Positions 35,789 through 44,049 of a DNA stretch of 64,000 bases are shown here, in pieces. How positions within the stretch are numbered: the first letter of the stretch is position 1; each line of letters begins with the position of its first letter. Both the position numbers and the translations under genes were made by a program. The DNA comes from Solicola gregarius. GTDB taxonomy: Bacteria > Actinomycetota > Actinomycetes > Propionibacteriales > Nocardioidaceae. The notes beneath the pieces are model-generated. The model was given only the letters and a program-made list of their open reading frames with translations, was not told where the DNA came from and searched no databases. The stretch spans positions 1,922,001 to 1,986,000 of the forward strand of contig NZ_CP094970.1 of NCBI RefSeq assembly GCF_025790165.1, read 5' to 3'.

Positions 35789-37327
35789 ATGGCGGATCCG
35801 ACCAACCTTTCGGACGACGAACGCCGGCTCGCCGAGCTCGGCTACAAGCAGGAGCTCAGCCGAAACTGGTCGGGGTTCTCCAACTTCGCGATCTCGTTCT
35901 CGATCATCTCGATCCTCGCCGGCTGCTTCACGACGTTCGGTCAGGCCTGGAACAACGGCGGGCCGGTCGCGATCTCGTGGGGCTGGCCGATCATCTCGAT
36001 CTTCATCCTGATCATCGGCTTCACGATGTCCGAGCTGGTCTCGGCATACCCGACCTCCGGCGGCATCTACTGGTGGGCCGCCAAGATGGGTGGGGCGCGC
36101 GCGGGCTTCTACACGGGATGGCTGAACCTGATCGGTCTACTCGCCGTGACCGCCTCGGTCGCGTACGGGTGTGCGACGTTCGTCGACCTGATGCTCAGCA
36201 CGTTCAGCGAGAGCTGGGCGGACGGATACTCGCTGGGCCGGGTGTATCTGATATTCGTTGCCCTGCTGGCGATCGCCGCCGTGCTGAACATCTTCAGTGG
36301 CCACCTGATGGCGATCCTGAACAACATCTCAGTGTGGTGGCACGTCGCCGGCGCCGCCTTCATCATCCTGATCCTGGTGCTCGTACCCGATCAGCACCAG
36401 AGCCTCGACTTCGTCTTCACCGAGCGACTCAACAACTCCGGGTACGCCGACGCGAAGTACTGGTTCCTCGTCCTCCCGCTCGGCTTCCTGTTGACGCAGT
36501 ACACGATCACCGGCTTCGACGCGTCGGCACACCTGTCCGAGGAGACCGAGGCCGCGTCGGAGGGTGCGGCCAAGGGCATCTGGCGTTCGATCGCGTACTC
36601 CGCGATCGGCGGCTGGATCATCCTGCTGTCGTTCCTGTTCGCCGTTCAGGACGCGGACGGCGTCACCGCCGGCGGCGGAGCGGTCGACGTGATCTTCAGC
36701 CAAGCGCTACCGCAGGGCTGGCATGGAACGGTGCTGCTGATCTCGGCGGCCGGGCAGTTCTTCTGTACGGTCGCGTGCCTGACCAGCGCCTCGCGGATGA
36801 CGTTCGCGTTCAGCCGGGACGGCGCGATCCCCGGCTCGCGCCTGTGGTCGAAGGTCTCGAGCAGCAAGGTGCCGGCGAACGCCGTCGTCTTCGTCGCGGT
36901 CATCGGTGCGCTCATCACGCTGCCTGCGCTGAAGGGTGTCGGTGGCATCCCGGTCGCGTTCTACGCCGTCACGTCCGTTGCGGTGATCGGGTTGTACCTG
37001 TCGTTCGCGATCCCGATCTGGCTGCGCTGGCGGATGGGCGACGACTTCGAGCCCGGTAGCTGGACCCTCGGGCGCAAGTATCGCTGGATGAACCTCGTCG
37101 CGGTCATCGAGATCGCGATCATCTCGATCTACTTCATCATGCCGTTCACGCCCGCAGCGATCCCCGGACACGAGGACTTCTCCTGGGAGAACGTCAACTA
37201 CGCGCCGATCCTCACCATCGGCACGCTGATCCTGCTGACGATCTGGTGGTACGCCTCCGCGCGCAACTGGTTCACCGGACCGAAACACACCATCGACGAG
37301 GCCGTCGTAGAGGCCTTCGACGACTGA
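35789..37327 (+). CDS. APC-family amino acid/amine permease
   Basis: The 512-residue membrane protein has twelve helices of the amino acid-polyamine-organocation family; the first is preceded by ELGYKQELSRNWSGFSNFAI, typical of the GABA/choline permease subgroup, and YPTSGGIYWWAAKMGG is conserved. CAGGGAG lies before the ATG. It is placed between the gamma-glutamylation operon and the HutC-type cluster and may serve either; the DasR-like palindrome in its promoter points to the second. Confidence 0.9.
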   Translation: MADPTNLSDDERRLAELGYKQELSRNWSGFSNFAISFSIISILAGCFTTFGQAWNNGGPVAISWGWPIISIFILIIGFTMSELVSAYPTSGGIYWWAAKMGGARAGFYTGWLNLIGLLAVTASVAYGCATFVDLMLSTFSESWADGYSLGRVYLIFVALLAIAAVLNIFSGHLMAILNNISVWWHVAGAAFIILILVLVPDQHQSLDFVFTERLNNSGYADAKYWFLVLPLGFLLTQYTITGFDASAHLSEETEAASEGAAKGIWRSIAYSAIGGWIILLSFLFAVQDADGVTAGGGAVDVIFSQALPQGWHGTVLLISAAGQFFCTVACLTSASRMTFAFSRDGAIPGSRLWSKVSSSKVPANAVVFVAVIGALITLPALKGVGGIPVAFYAVTSVAVIGLYLSFAIPIWLRWRMGDDFEPGSWTLGRKYRWMNLVAVIEIAIISIYFIMPFTPAAIPGHEDFSWENVNYAPILTIGTLILLTIWWYASARNWFTGPKHTIDEAVVEAFDD

Positions 37328-37350
37328 TTTGCGTCGAGCCGCGTAGCGAG

Positions 37351-37461
37351 CGGGGACGCCCAGCTCTCGAACCGTTTGTGATCGGGGACGCCCAGCTCTC
37401 GAACCGTTTGCGATCGGGGACGCCCAGATTGCTACCTAGCGATGCCGGGCGTCCCCGATCG
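37351..37461 (+). terminator. Terminator with three tandem 5-prime arms
   Basis: Two exact-length 32-bp units (37351-37382 and 37383-37414, differing in one base) begin CGGGGACGCCCAG. A third diverged unit follows (37415-37446), then the single complementary arm GGGCGTCCCCGATCG (37447-37461). The proximal arm CGATCGGGGACGCCC (37411-37425) gives a 15-bp stem. The two upstream copies could also pair with the same 3-prime arm. It lies between the permease and the GntR gene. Confidence 0.8.
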
Positions 37462-37490
37462 TAACGCGGGCCGCCGGTAGGCTCGGCCGG

Positions 37491-38309
37491 GTGAGGACAC
37501 TCACCGTCGACGACAACGCATTCGCGTCGAAGCCCGACCTTCGGACGGCCGGCCGGGAGCCGTCGCATGCTCGCATCGAGCAGTGGCTCGCGGGCATGAT
37601 CGCCGACGGCGCGCTGTCGACCGGCGACAAGCTTCCGCCCGAAGGCGAGCTCGCCGCCGCGGTGGGCGTCAGCAGGATGACGCTGCGCCAGTCGCTTGCG
37701 GCACTCGAGCAACGCGAGCTGCTGGAGCGCCGTCGCGGTCGCGGCGGCGGCACGTTCGTCGCCCGACCGCGGATCGAGTGCGATCTCACCGGCCTGCCGG
37801 GCTTCACCGAGCAGATGCGCCGAGCACACGTACGAGCGGGCGCCCGGATGGTGACGGCGCGGGCGCGCCCGGCGCCGCCGGAGGTGTCGGCTGCGCTCAA
37901 GCTGCCGGCCGCATCCGAGGTCTACGAGATCGTCCGCGTCCGGCTGGCCGACCGAGAGCCCCTCGCCCTCGAGGAGACGTACCTGTCCGCCGAGGCGTTT
38001 CCCGGCCTGCTGGAGCGTCGCCTGACCGGGTCGCTCTACTCGCTGATGCGCCGCGCGTACCGCCTCGCGCCACACTCCGCCCGCGAATGGCTCGAGCCCG
38101 TCGTGGCAACCGACGAGCAGGCCCGGCTGCTCGAGGCAGCTACCGGCGCACCCCTGATGCTGGTCACCCGAACCGCGTATACGGAGTCCGGGATGCCGGT
38201 CGAGTTCGCGTACGATCGCTATCGCGCCGATCGCACCAGGATCGCCCTACGCACGAGCATCGCCGGCCCGGCGGCCGTCGAACCGTTTCGGGTCGAGATT
38301 CGCCGCTGA
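37491..38309 (+). CDS. HutC/DasR-type GntR-family regulator (UTRA domain)
   Basis: The 272-residue protein has an N-terminal GntR winged helix (IEQWLAGMIADGALSTGDKL, SRMTLRQSLAALEQRELLER, RGRGGGTFVARP) and a C-terminal UTRA effector domain with EETYLSAEAFPGLLER and SGMPVEFAYDRYRADR. GTG at 37491 is 7 nt after TAGGCT (37478-37483), so the mRNA is probably leaderless. Palindromes of the DasR type near 35727 and 39387 are likely sites for it. The effector is probably a phosphorylated or amine-bearing metabolite of the neighbouring kinase pathway (inference). Confidence 0.88.
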   Translation: MRTLTVDDNAFASKPDLRTAGREPSHARIEQWLAGMIADGALSTGDKLPPEGELAAAVGVSRMTLRQSLAALEQRELLERRRGRGGGTFVARPRIECDLTGLPGFTEQMRRAHVRAGARMVTARARPAPPEVSAALKLPAASEVYEIVRVRLADREPLALEETYLSAEAFPGLLERRLTGSLYSLMRRAYRLAPHSAREWLEPVVATDEQARLLEAATGAPLMLVTRTAYTESGMPVEFAYDRYRADRTRIALRTSIAGPAAVEPFRVEIRR

Positions 38310-38445
38310 GACAACCTCCTGGCGGGCAACTGCGTCGATCATGGTGGGTATATGTCTATGACGCTCGTGGTCATGTCTCGGAAGGCCCGGCGGTCGGCCC
38401 CGCTCCGTCCGCGTCCACGTCCGTATCGACGAATCGATGTGAGAA

Positions 38446-38703
38446 GTGTCCAAACCTACGTTGGCGAACATGATCGAGTTCCATCGTGCCCGCCTGATGG
38501 CGATCGACAACTGGAGCACCGTGCAGGGTGCGATGGCCGCGCAGGGTGACTCCGTCTCGGCGATCGCCCACGCACTCGGTGTCAGCCACCTCGGCGCGCA
38601 CTCGGTGATCGCGATGGCCAACGGGCCGCTGCCGTCGCGCCGCCATGTGGAGTCACAGCTCAACTCGCTCGACCAGCTCCGTCGCATCGTCGACGGAACC
38701 TGA
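38446..38703 (+). CDS. Small hypothetical protein, possibly GyrA-coil-like
   Basis: This 85-residue frame encodes a mostly helical protein (IEFHRARLMAIDNWSTVQGA, SAIAHALGVSHLGAHSVIAM). The pattern of helices loosely recalls the coiled region of DNA gyrase A, where a helix ends in QAxAILxM; this is a weak impression. Start codons are GTG 38446 or ATG 38470 and neither has a ribosome site. The last 51 bp overlap the convergent HAD gene. It may be real but unproven. Confidence 0.45.
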   Translation: MSKPTLANMIEFHRARLMAIDNWSTVQGAMAAQGDSVSAIAHALGVSHLGAHSVIAMANGPLPSRRHVESQLNSLDQLRRIVDGT

Positions 38704-39381
38704 GTCACCGGCGAGGTACGCCGGCGAGTCGAGCAAGCGGGGAGCAAGTTCATCGACAATGGGGACGCCGGCGGATTTCAGCATGCCCCGGTCGTGGGTG
38801 CCGGCGACCGCGATGCAGCGCATCCCGGCCGCCCGGGCAGCACCGATGCCCGCGAGTGAGTCCTCGAACACGACGGTCCTCGCTGGGCGTACGCCCACGG
38901 CCGCCGCGGCGAGCAACATGCCCGCGGGATCCGGCTTGCCGGCGCGTACGTCCTCCGCGGCGACGATGGCGGTGAACGCGTCCGCGATCCCGGCGCGTGC
39001 GAGCACGTGCTCGACGTCGCGGCGTTGAGCGCCGGTCACGATCGCCAACGGCACAAGGCGATCCGCTAACGCTCGGACAAGCGCTACGGTCGGTTCGCGG
39101 ACGGGCGACGACTCGGCCGTACGGGCGCGGTAGTGATCGCCACGGAGCGCGAGCAGCCGTTCGACCAGCGCGTCGGCGCCGGTACGCCGGTGCGCGTGGA
39201 CGACCGTCTCCACGATCTCGCGATCGCTGCGGCCCGCGAGCCGCCCGTAGTAGTCGGCATGCGTCAGCCGCACGCCGAGGTGCCGCTCGAACAGCCGGGT
39301 GAAGATCTCGAACAGGATCGGCTCGTCGTCGCACAGTGTCCCGTTGAAGTCGAAGATCACCGCGCGTTCGTCGTTCACCAT
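38653..39381 (-). CDS. HAD-superfamily protein with DFNGTL motif
   Basis: The 242-residue protein has the HAD fold of the beta-phosphoglucomutase/phosphatase type: motif I FDFNGTLCDDEP near residues 10-20, motif II IVTGA, and GKPDP with VFEDSLAG for motifs III/IV. The second Asp of DxD in motif I is Asn, which should change or weaken phosphatase acid/base catalysis. Start ATG 39381 or GTG 39378; a TAGACT box within the DasR-like palindrome is 7 nt before the GTG. It is divergent from the kinase gene. Confidence 0.85.
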   Translation of the reverse strand: MVNDERAVIFDFNGTLCDDEPILFEIFTRLFERHLGVRLTHADYYGRLAGRSDREIVETVVHAHRRTGADALVERLLALRGDHYRARTAESSPVREPTVALVRALADRLVPLAIVTGAQRRDVEHVLARAGIADAFTAIVAAEDVRAGKPDPAGMLLAAAAVGVRPARTVVFEDSLAGIGAARAAGMRCIAVAGTHDRGMLKSAGVPIVDELAPRLLDSPAYLAGDSGSVDDATELVERVEL

Positions 39382-39386
39382 TAGGA

Positions 39387-39396
39387 GTCTAGACCT
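39387..39396. promoter_or_regulatory. DasR-like operator between HAD and kinase genes
   Basis: GTCTAGACCT (39387-39396) carries the palindrome GTCTAGAC also present before the APC permease, with matching flank CCTTT. It overlaps the likely -10 box of the HAD gene and precedes the TAACCT box (39413-39418) of the kinase gene, so one protein could repress both. Confidence 0.65.
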
Positions 39397-39424
39397 TTTG
39401 GCCTTCGTCGGCTAACCTGCCGGA

Positions 39425-40339
39425 ATGGTCGAGACACGGGACCCGACGATCGCCTCCCTCGATGCCATCTCGATGCTGGCCGGGCCGCGCACCGTCGAGG
39501 AACTCTCCGGCGGCCTGACCAACCGCAACCTCAAGGTGACGACCCCCACCGGAACGTACGTCGTCCGCTGCAGCAGAAGTGACACCGCGCTGCTCGGCAT
39601 CGACCGCGACGCGGAGCACGCCAACTCGCGCTCCGCCGAGCTCGCCGGGGTGGGCGCACCGGTGCTCGACTATCGGCCGGATCTCGGCATGCTCGTGATC
39701 GGCTACATCGACGGCATCACGTACGACAACGCGAGCTTCCAACGCACCGGCATCGTCGCCCGCGCCGCCGCTGCCTGCCGCACGCTGCACTCGGGCCCCG
39801 CGTTCGTCGCCGAGTTCAACATGTTCGACCGGCAGGCGCGCTACCTGGCCATCGTGCGCGAGCGGGGCTTTCCGCTTCCGCCGGGGTACGAGGAGTTCAA
39901 CGAGAGGTTCGCGCGGATGCGCACCGCTCTCGACGTACGCCCCGATCCCCTGGTGCCGTGCAACAACGACCTGCTCGCCGGCAACTTCGTCGACGACGGC
40001 GACAAGCTGTGGCTGATCGACTACGAGTACTCCGGCAACAACGACGCCTGCTTCGAGCTCGGCAACATCGGCACCGAGTGCGACCTGGACACGGACCAGC
40101 TCGACGAGCTCGTCACGGAGTACTACGGCCGCCCGCTGCGGGGCAAGTTCGCCCGCACGCGGCTGCAGGCGATCGCCTCGCAGTACGGCTGGTCGCTGTG
40201 GGGCGCGATCCAGGATGCGACGAGCCCGCTCGACTTCGACTTCCACGCCTGGAGCATGGAGCGGTACGAGCGGGCGGCCGCGGCGTTCTCGTCCAACACG
40301 TTCGGCATCCTTCTCGAGGAGGCGCAACGAGTTGACTAG
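39425..40339 (+). CDS. Choline/ethanolamine-kinase-like phosphotransferase
   Basis: The 304-residue protein has the choline-kinase-type catalytic loop VPCNNDLLAGNFVDDG (Brenner-like, with Asn-Asp) and metal motif LIDYEYSGNNDACFELGNIG, near-identical in pattern to choline/ethanolamine kinases. The N-terminal lobe has LSGGLTNRNLKV for nucleotide binding. The ATG is 6 nt after TAACCT with no ribosome site. The FAD/GcvT gene follows closely, suggesting a shared pathway for an amino alcohol. Confidence 0.86.
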   Translation: MVETRDPTIASLDAISMLAGPRTVEELSGGLTNRNLKVTTPTGTYVVRCSRSDTALLGIDRDAEHANSRSAELAGVGAPVLDYRPDLGMLVIGYIDGITYDNASFQRTGIVARAAAACRTLHSGPAFVAEFNMFDRQARYLAIVRERGFPLPPGYEEFNERFARMRTALDVRPDPLVPCNNDLLAGNFVDDGDKLWLIDYEYSGNNDACFELGNIGTECDLDTDQLDELVTEYYGRPLRGKFARTRLQAIASQYGWSLWGAIQDATSPLDFDFHAWSMERYERAAAAFSSNTFGILLEEAQRVD

Positions 40340-40429
40340 GTCGTGTCTCTCGACCCGGCGTCGATCTGGGAGCGGGTCTCCGCGCCCGATCCGGCAAGGC
40401 GCGGGAGCGAGATTGGAGTCGGTTCTCCC

Positions 40430-42946
40430 ATGAGTGACCGCAACGAAGCCGGTCGGGATGCGGAGGCACGCGAGCCGGCGACGGGTCGGGAGACGCGGCC
40501 TGAACTACCCGCGCGGGCGCGCGTGGTGATCATCGGTGGCGGTGTGATCGGTACCAGCGTCGCGTACCACCTGACCAAGCTCGGCTGGACCGATGTCGTG
40601 CTGCTCGAGCAGGGTGAGCTGTCGTGCGGTACGACCTGGCACGCCGCCGGTCTCGTCGGCCAGCTGCGCGCGTCGGAGAGTGGCACCCGGCTCGTGCAGT
40701 ACTCGACCCAGCTGTACGCCGAGCTCGAGGACGAGGTCGGGCTCAGCGCCGGCTACCAGCGCTGTGGCGGCGTCACCGTTGCGCGGACGCCCGATCGGAT
40801 GATGCAGCTGCGTCGTACGGCGGCGACCGCCGAGGCGTACGGGCTCGAGTGCGAGCTACTCACACCGGCGCAGACGCAGGACCGCTACCCCGCCATGCAG
40901 GTCGACGATCTCGTCGGCGGTATCTGGCTGCCCGGCGACGGTAAGGCCAACCCGACCGACCTGACGATGGCACTGGCCAAGGGCGCCCGCATGCGTGGCG
41001 CGACGATCGTCGAGCGCGTACGCGTGACGGGCATCGGCGTCGAGGATGCAGCGGTGACATCGGTCCGTACCGACCGTGGCGACCTCGAGGCGGAGATCGT
41101 CGTCAACTGTGCCGGCCAGTGGGCCAAGCAGCTCGCCGATGCCGTTGGCGTCACCGTGCCGCTGCACTCGGCAGAGCACTTCTACGTCGTGACCGACCAG
41201 CTCGACGGCGTCCATCCGGATCTCCCCATCCTGCGCGACCCGGACGGCTACACCTACTTCAAGGAGGAGGTCGGCGGACTGGTCGTGGGCGGCTTCGAAC
41301 CGAACGCCAAACCCTGGCGTTCGCCGGACGACCTGCCGTACCCGTTCGAGTTCCAGCTGCTCGACGAGGACTGGGAGCACTTCTCGATCCTGATGCACAG
41401 CGCCGTGGAGCGCATCCCGGCCCTCGCCGACGCCGGCATCCGCAAGTTCTACAACGGACCCGAGAGCTTCACGCCGGACAACCAGTTCATCCTCGGTGAG
41501 GCGCCGACCCTGCGAAACTACTTCGTCGGTGCCGGTTTCAACTCGGTCGGCATCGCCTCCGCCGGGGGCGCCGGCCGTGCCTTGGCCGAGTGGATCGTCG
41601 CGGGCCAACCGACGATGGACCTGCTCGCGGTCGACATCCGGCGCTTCGCCCGGTTCAACGGCAACAACCGGTGGCTACGCTCGCGGGTCGCGGAGATCCT
41701 CGGGCTCCACTACGCGATCCCGTGGCCGAATCGAGAGCTCGAGACGGCACGCCCCTTTCGCCGCTCGCCTCTGCACGACCGCCTTGCCGAGCAGAACGCG
41801 TGTTTCGGCAGCCGGATGGGATGGGAGCGCCCGAACTACTTCGCACCACCGGGCGAGGATTCGGCGATCGAGTACGCGTGGGGAAAGCAGAACTGGCTGC
41901 CGTGGTCGGCCGCCGAGCAGCGTGCGACCCGCACCGCGGTGGCGGTCTTCGACCAGACGTCGTTCTCGAAGTATCTCGTCACCGGCCGAGACGCGGTCGC
42001 CGCTCTGCAGTGGATCTGCACCAACGACGTCGACGTGCCCGTCGGCCGCGCCGTCTACACAGGACTGCTGAACGAGCGCGGCACGTACGAGTCGGACCTG
42101 ACCGTGACGCGCACCGGCCCCCACACGTACCTGCTGGTCAGCAGCTCGGCGACCACCGAACGCGACCAGGACTGGATCCGCAAGAACGTCCCCGCGGGTG
42201 CCGATGTGCACATCGTGGACGTCACCTCGGCGTACGCGGTGTTCGGCGTGATGGGCCCACGCTCGCGGGACGTGCTGTCCCGGCTGAGCGATGCGGACCT
42301 CGGCGACGGCGCGTTCGGGTTCGGCGACAGCCGCGAGCTGACGATCGGGAGCGCCACGGTGCGGGCGACGCGCATCACGTACGTCGGCGAGCTGGGGTGG
42401 GAGCTGTACGTTCCGGCCGAGTTCGCCGTCGGCGTGTACGAAGACCTGATGTCGGCCGGCTCCGACCTCGGCGTCGCCAACGCCGGGTACTACGCGATCG
42501 AGTCGATGAGGCTCGAGAAGGGGTACCGCGCGTTCGGCCGCGAGCTGACCCCCGACTACGGGCCGGTCGAGGCGGGGCTCACGTTCGCCTGCAAGCTCAA
42601 GACCGACATCGACTTCCTCGGCAGGGAGGCGGTCGAGAAGGCGAAGGCCGCCGGCCCCAGGCGCAGGCTGGTCTCGTTCGTCGTCTCCGATGCCGAGCCC
42701 ATGCTGTGGGGCGGCGAGCTGCTGCTGCGCGACGGCGGCGCGGCGGGCATCGTCACGTCCGCCGCCTGGGCCGCGGCGACCGGTGCGTGCGTCGGGCTCG
42801 CGTATGTCTCGGCGCCGGATGGCGTGGTCGCGAACCGCGACTGGGTAGGTGGCGGCACGTACTCCGTCGACGTCGGTGGCACGACGTACCCGGTCGAGGT
42901 GTCGCTGCGGCCTCCGTACGACCCGGCGAACGAGCGGATCCGCTGA
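40430..42946 (+). CDS. FAD-dependent dehydrogenase with GcvT domain (sarcosine/dimethylglycine dehydrogenase family)
   Basis: The 838-residue protein has an N-terminal FAD domain: VVIIGGGVIGTSVAYHL near residues 32-48, then CGTTWHAAGLV, whose His is the covalent flavin site in this family. A GcvT-type tetrahydrofolate-binding C-terminal half (from about residue 430) includes LPWSAAEQRATRTAVAVFDQ, GWELYVPAEFAVGVYE and KGYRAFGRELTPDYGPVEAG. It should oxidise an N-methyl amine and pass the one-carbon unit to folate. ATG 40430 (GGAG upstream) is preferred to GTG 40343. Confidence 0.9.
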   Translation: MSDRNEAGRDAEAREPATGRETRPELPARARVVIIGGGVIGTSVAYHLTKLGWTDVVLLEQGELSCGTTWHAAGLVGQLRASESGTRLVQYSTQLYAELEDEVGLSAGYQRCGGVTVARTPDRMMQLRRTAATAEAYGLECELLTPAQTQDRYPAMQVDDLVGGIWLPGDGKANPTDLTMALAKGARMRGATIVERVRVTGIGVEDAAVTSVRTDRGDLEAEIVVNCAGQWAKQLADAVGVTVPLHSAEHFYVVTDQLDGVHPDLPILRDPDGYTYFKEEVGGLVVGGFEPNAKPWRSPDDLPYPFEFQLLDEDWEHFSILMHSAVERIPALADAGIRKFYNGPESFTPDNQFILGEAPTLRNYFVGAGFNSVGIASAGGAGRALAEWIVAGQPTMDLLAVDIRRFARFNGNNRWLRSRVAEILGLHYAIPWPNRELETARPFRRSPLHDRLAEQNACFGSRMGWERPNYFAPPGEDSAIEYAWGKQNWLPWSAAEQRATRTAVAVFDQTSFSKYLVTGRDAVAALQWICTNDVDVPVGRAVYTGLLNERGTYESDLTVTRTGPHTYLLVSSSATTERDQDWIRKNVPAGADVHIVDVTSAYAVFGVMGPRSRDVLSRLSDADLGDGAFGFGDSRELTIGSATVRATRITYVGELGWELYVPAEFAVGVYEDLMSAGSDLGVANAGYYAIESMRLEKGYRAFGRELTPDYGPVEAGLTFACKLKTDIDFLGREAVEKAKAAGPRRRLVSFVVSDAEPMLWGGELLLRDGGAAGIVTSAAWAAATGACVGLAYVSAPDGVVANRDWVGGGTYSVDVGGTTYPVEVSLRPPYDPANERIR

Positions 42947-42949
42947 GAC

Positions 42950-43729
42950 CTAGACCGGGTACATGCCGTTGCCCAGTAGCTCCGTCGCCGCCGCCTCGAC
43001 TGCCGCGACCGCGACCGCGTGGAGGGCCGGACCGACGCTGATCCGGCGGACGCCGGCGGCGGCCAGGTCGGCGACACTCGGAGCGCCCGGCTGCAGCATC
43101 ACGTTGACGGGTACGTCGAGAGCGCCGGTCAGCTCGGACAGCGCCGGCAGGTCGACCAACCCCGGCACAAACACTCCGTCCGCACCCGCATCGACGTACG
43201 CGGTGGCGCGGGCGAGCGTCTGGTCTGCGCGCTCGTCGTCCGGGAACCCGTCGACGAAGTACGTGTCGATGCGGGCATTGACGAACAGCGGTACGCCTGC
43301 GGCCGCGGCCGCCCGACGTACCGTCTCGATGCGGGCGGCCTGATCGGCAGCTGCGCGCAGCGATCCCGCATCGGAGTCCTCGATGTTGATGCCGACGACG
43401 CCGGTGTCGAGGATCGCCGCCATGTTGCGGGCGAGCGCGTCCTGACCATCGGCGTACCCCGACTCGATGTCCGCCGTCACCGGGACGTCGACCGCCGCGA
43501 CTATGCGGGCAAGGAGCGTGACGACGCCGTCGACGTCGAGATCGCCACCGTCGTTCCGGCCGAGGCTCCAGGCATGCCCGGCGCTCGTCGTCGCGACGGC
43601 AGCGGCACCTGCCCGTCGTACGGCGAGCGCCGACGAGACATCCCAGGCGTTGGGGAGGACGAGCGGATGGGTCGCCCGATGCAGACGGGCGAATGCCCGG
43701 GCACGTTCTGTTCGATCGGTTTGCGGCAT
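42950..43729 (-). CDS. Isocitrate lyase/PEP mutase family protein
   Basis: The 259-residue TIM-barrel protein belongs to the ICL/PEP-mutase superfamily: LVLPNAWDVSSALAVRRAGA, ATTSAGHAWSLG, DIESGYADG, GINIEDSD and NARIDTYF. It lacks the KKCGH loop of isocitrate lyase, so it is of the 2-methylisocitrate-lyase/phosphonomutase-like group with unknown substrate. It is convergent with the FAD/GcvT gene with 3 bp between stops. Whether it belongs to the same pathway is uncertain. Confidence 0.85.
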   Translation of the reverse strand: MPQTDRTERARAFARLHRATHPLVLPNAWDVSSALAVRRAGAAAVATTSAGHAWSLGRNDGGDLDVDGVVTLLARIVAAVDVPVTADIESGYADGQDALARNMAAILDTGVVGINIEDSDAGSLRAAADQAARIETVRRAAAAAGVPLFVNARIDTYFVDGFPDDERADQTLARATAYVDAGADGVFVPGLVDLPALSELTGALDVPVNVMLQPGAPSVADLAAAGVRRISVGPALHAVAVAAVEAAATELLGNGMYPV

Positions 43730-43778
43730 GGATCAATCACAGCACCAGCACACCGGGTGGGCTGGCGGTGATCGGACA

Positions 43779-44030
43779 TCAACCCGGATCTTTTGCCCGC
43801 CGACGCCGCAGCCACGGGAAGTTGGAACCGACCACGACGCCGGCCGCGAAGATCACCAGCAGCCAGATCCAGGCCGGCATGGACACACTCCAGAACAGGA
43901 AGTCGACCTGCCCCTTGCCGGTGTTCTGGAAGACGAAGACGAGCGCGAGGACGGCGATGACGACCCCGATGACGGTCTTCGGGCGGATCCGGAGCGGCGT
44001 GCCTTGGCCTCGATCGTGCTGTTCGGTCAT
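43779..44030 (-). CDS. LapA-domain (DUF1049) membrane protein
   Basis: The 83-residue protein has two hydrophobic helices (TVIGVVIAVLALVFVFQNTG and WIWLLVIFAAGVVVG) and a basic C-terminus RRRRAKD, the layout of LapA/DUF1049 proteins; the short FQNTG after the first helix is characteristic. ATG at 44030 is preferred. In other bacteria LapA takes part in envelope assembly; its role in actinomycetes is unknown. Confidence 0.78.
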   Translation of the reverse strand: MTEQHDRGQGTPLRIRPKTVIGVVIAVLALVFVFQNTGKGQVDFLFWSVSMPAWIWLLVIFAAGVVVGSNFPWLRRRRAKDPG

Positions 44031-44049
44031 CGCCAGGCTCCCGTCCGTG

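Noticed and set aside
42947-42956. GACCTAGACC, one base from the DasR-like GGTCTAGACC
   Set aside because: It lies between two convergent stop codons and includes part of a stop, with no promoter on either side. Treated as chance.
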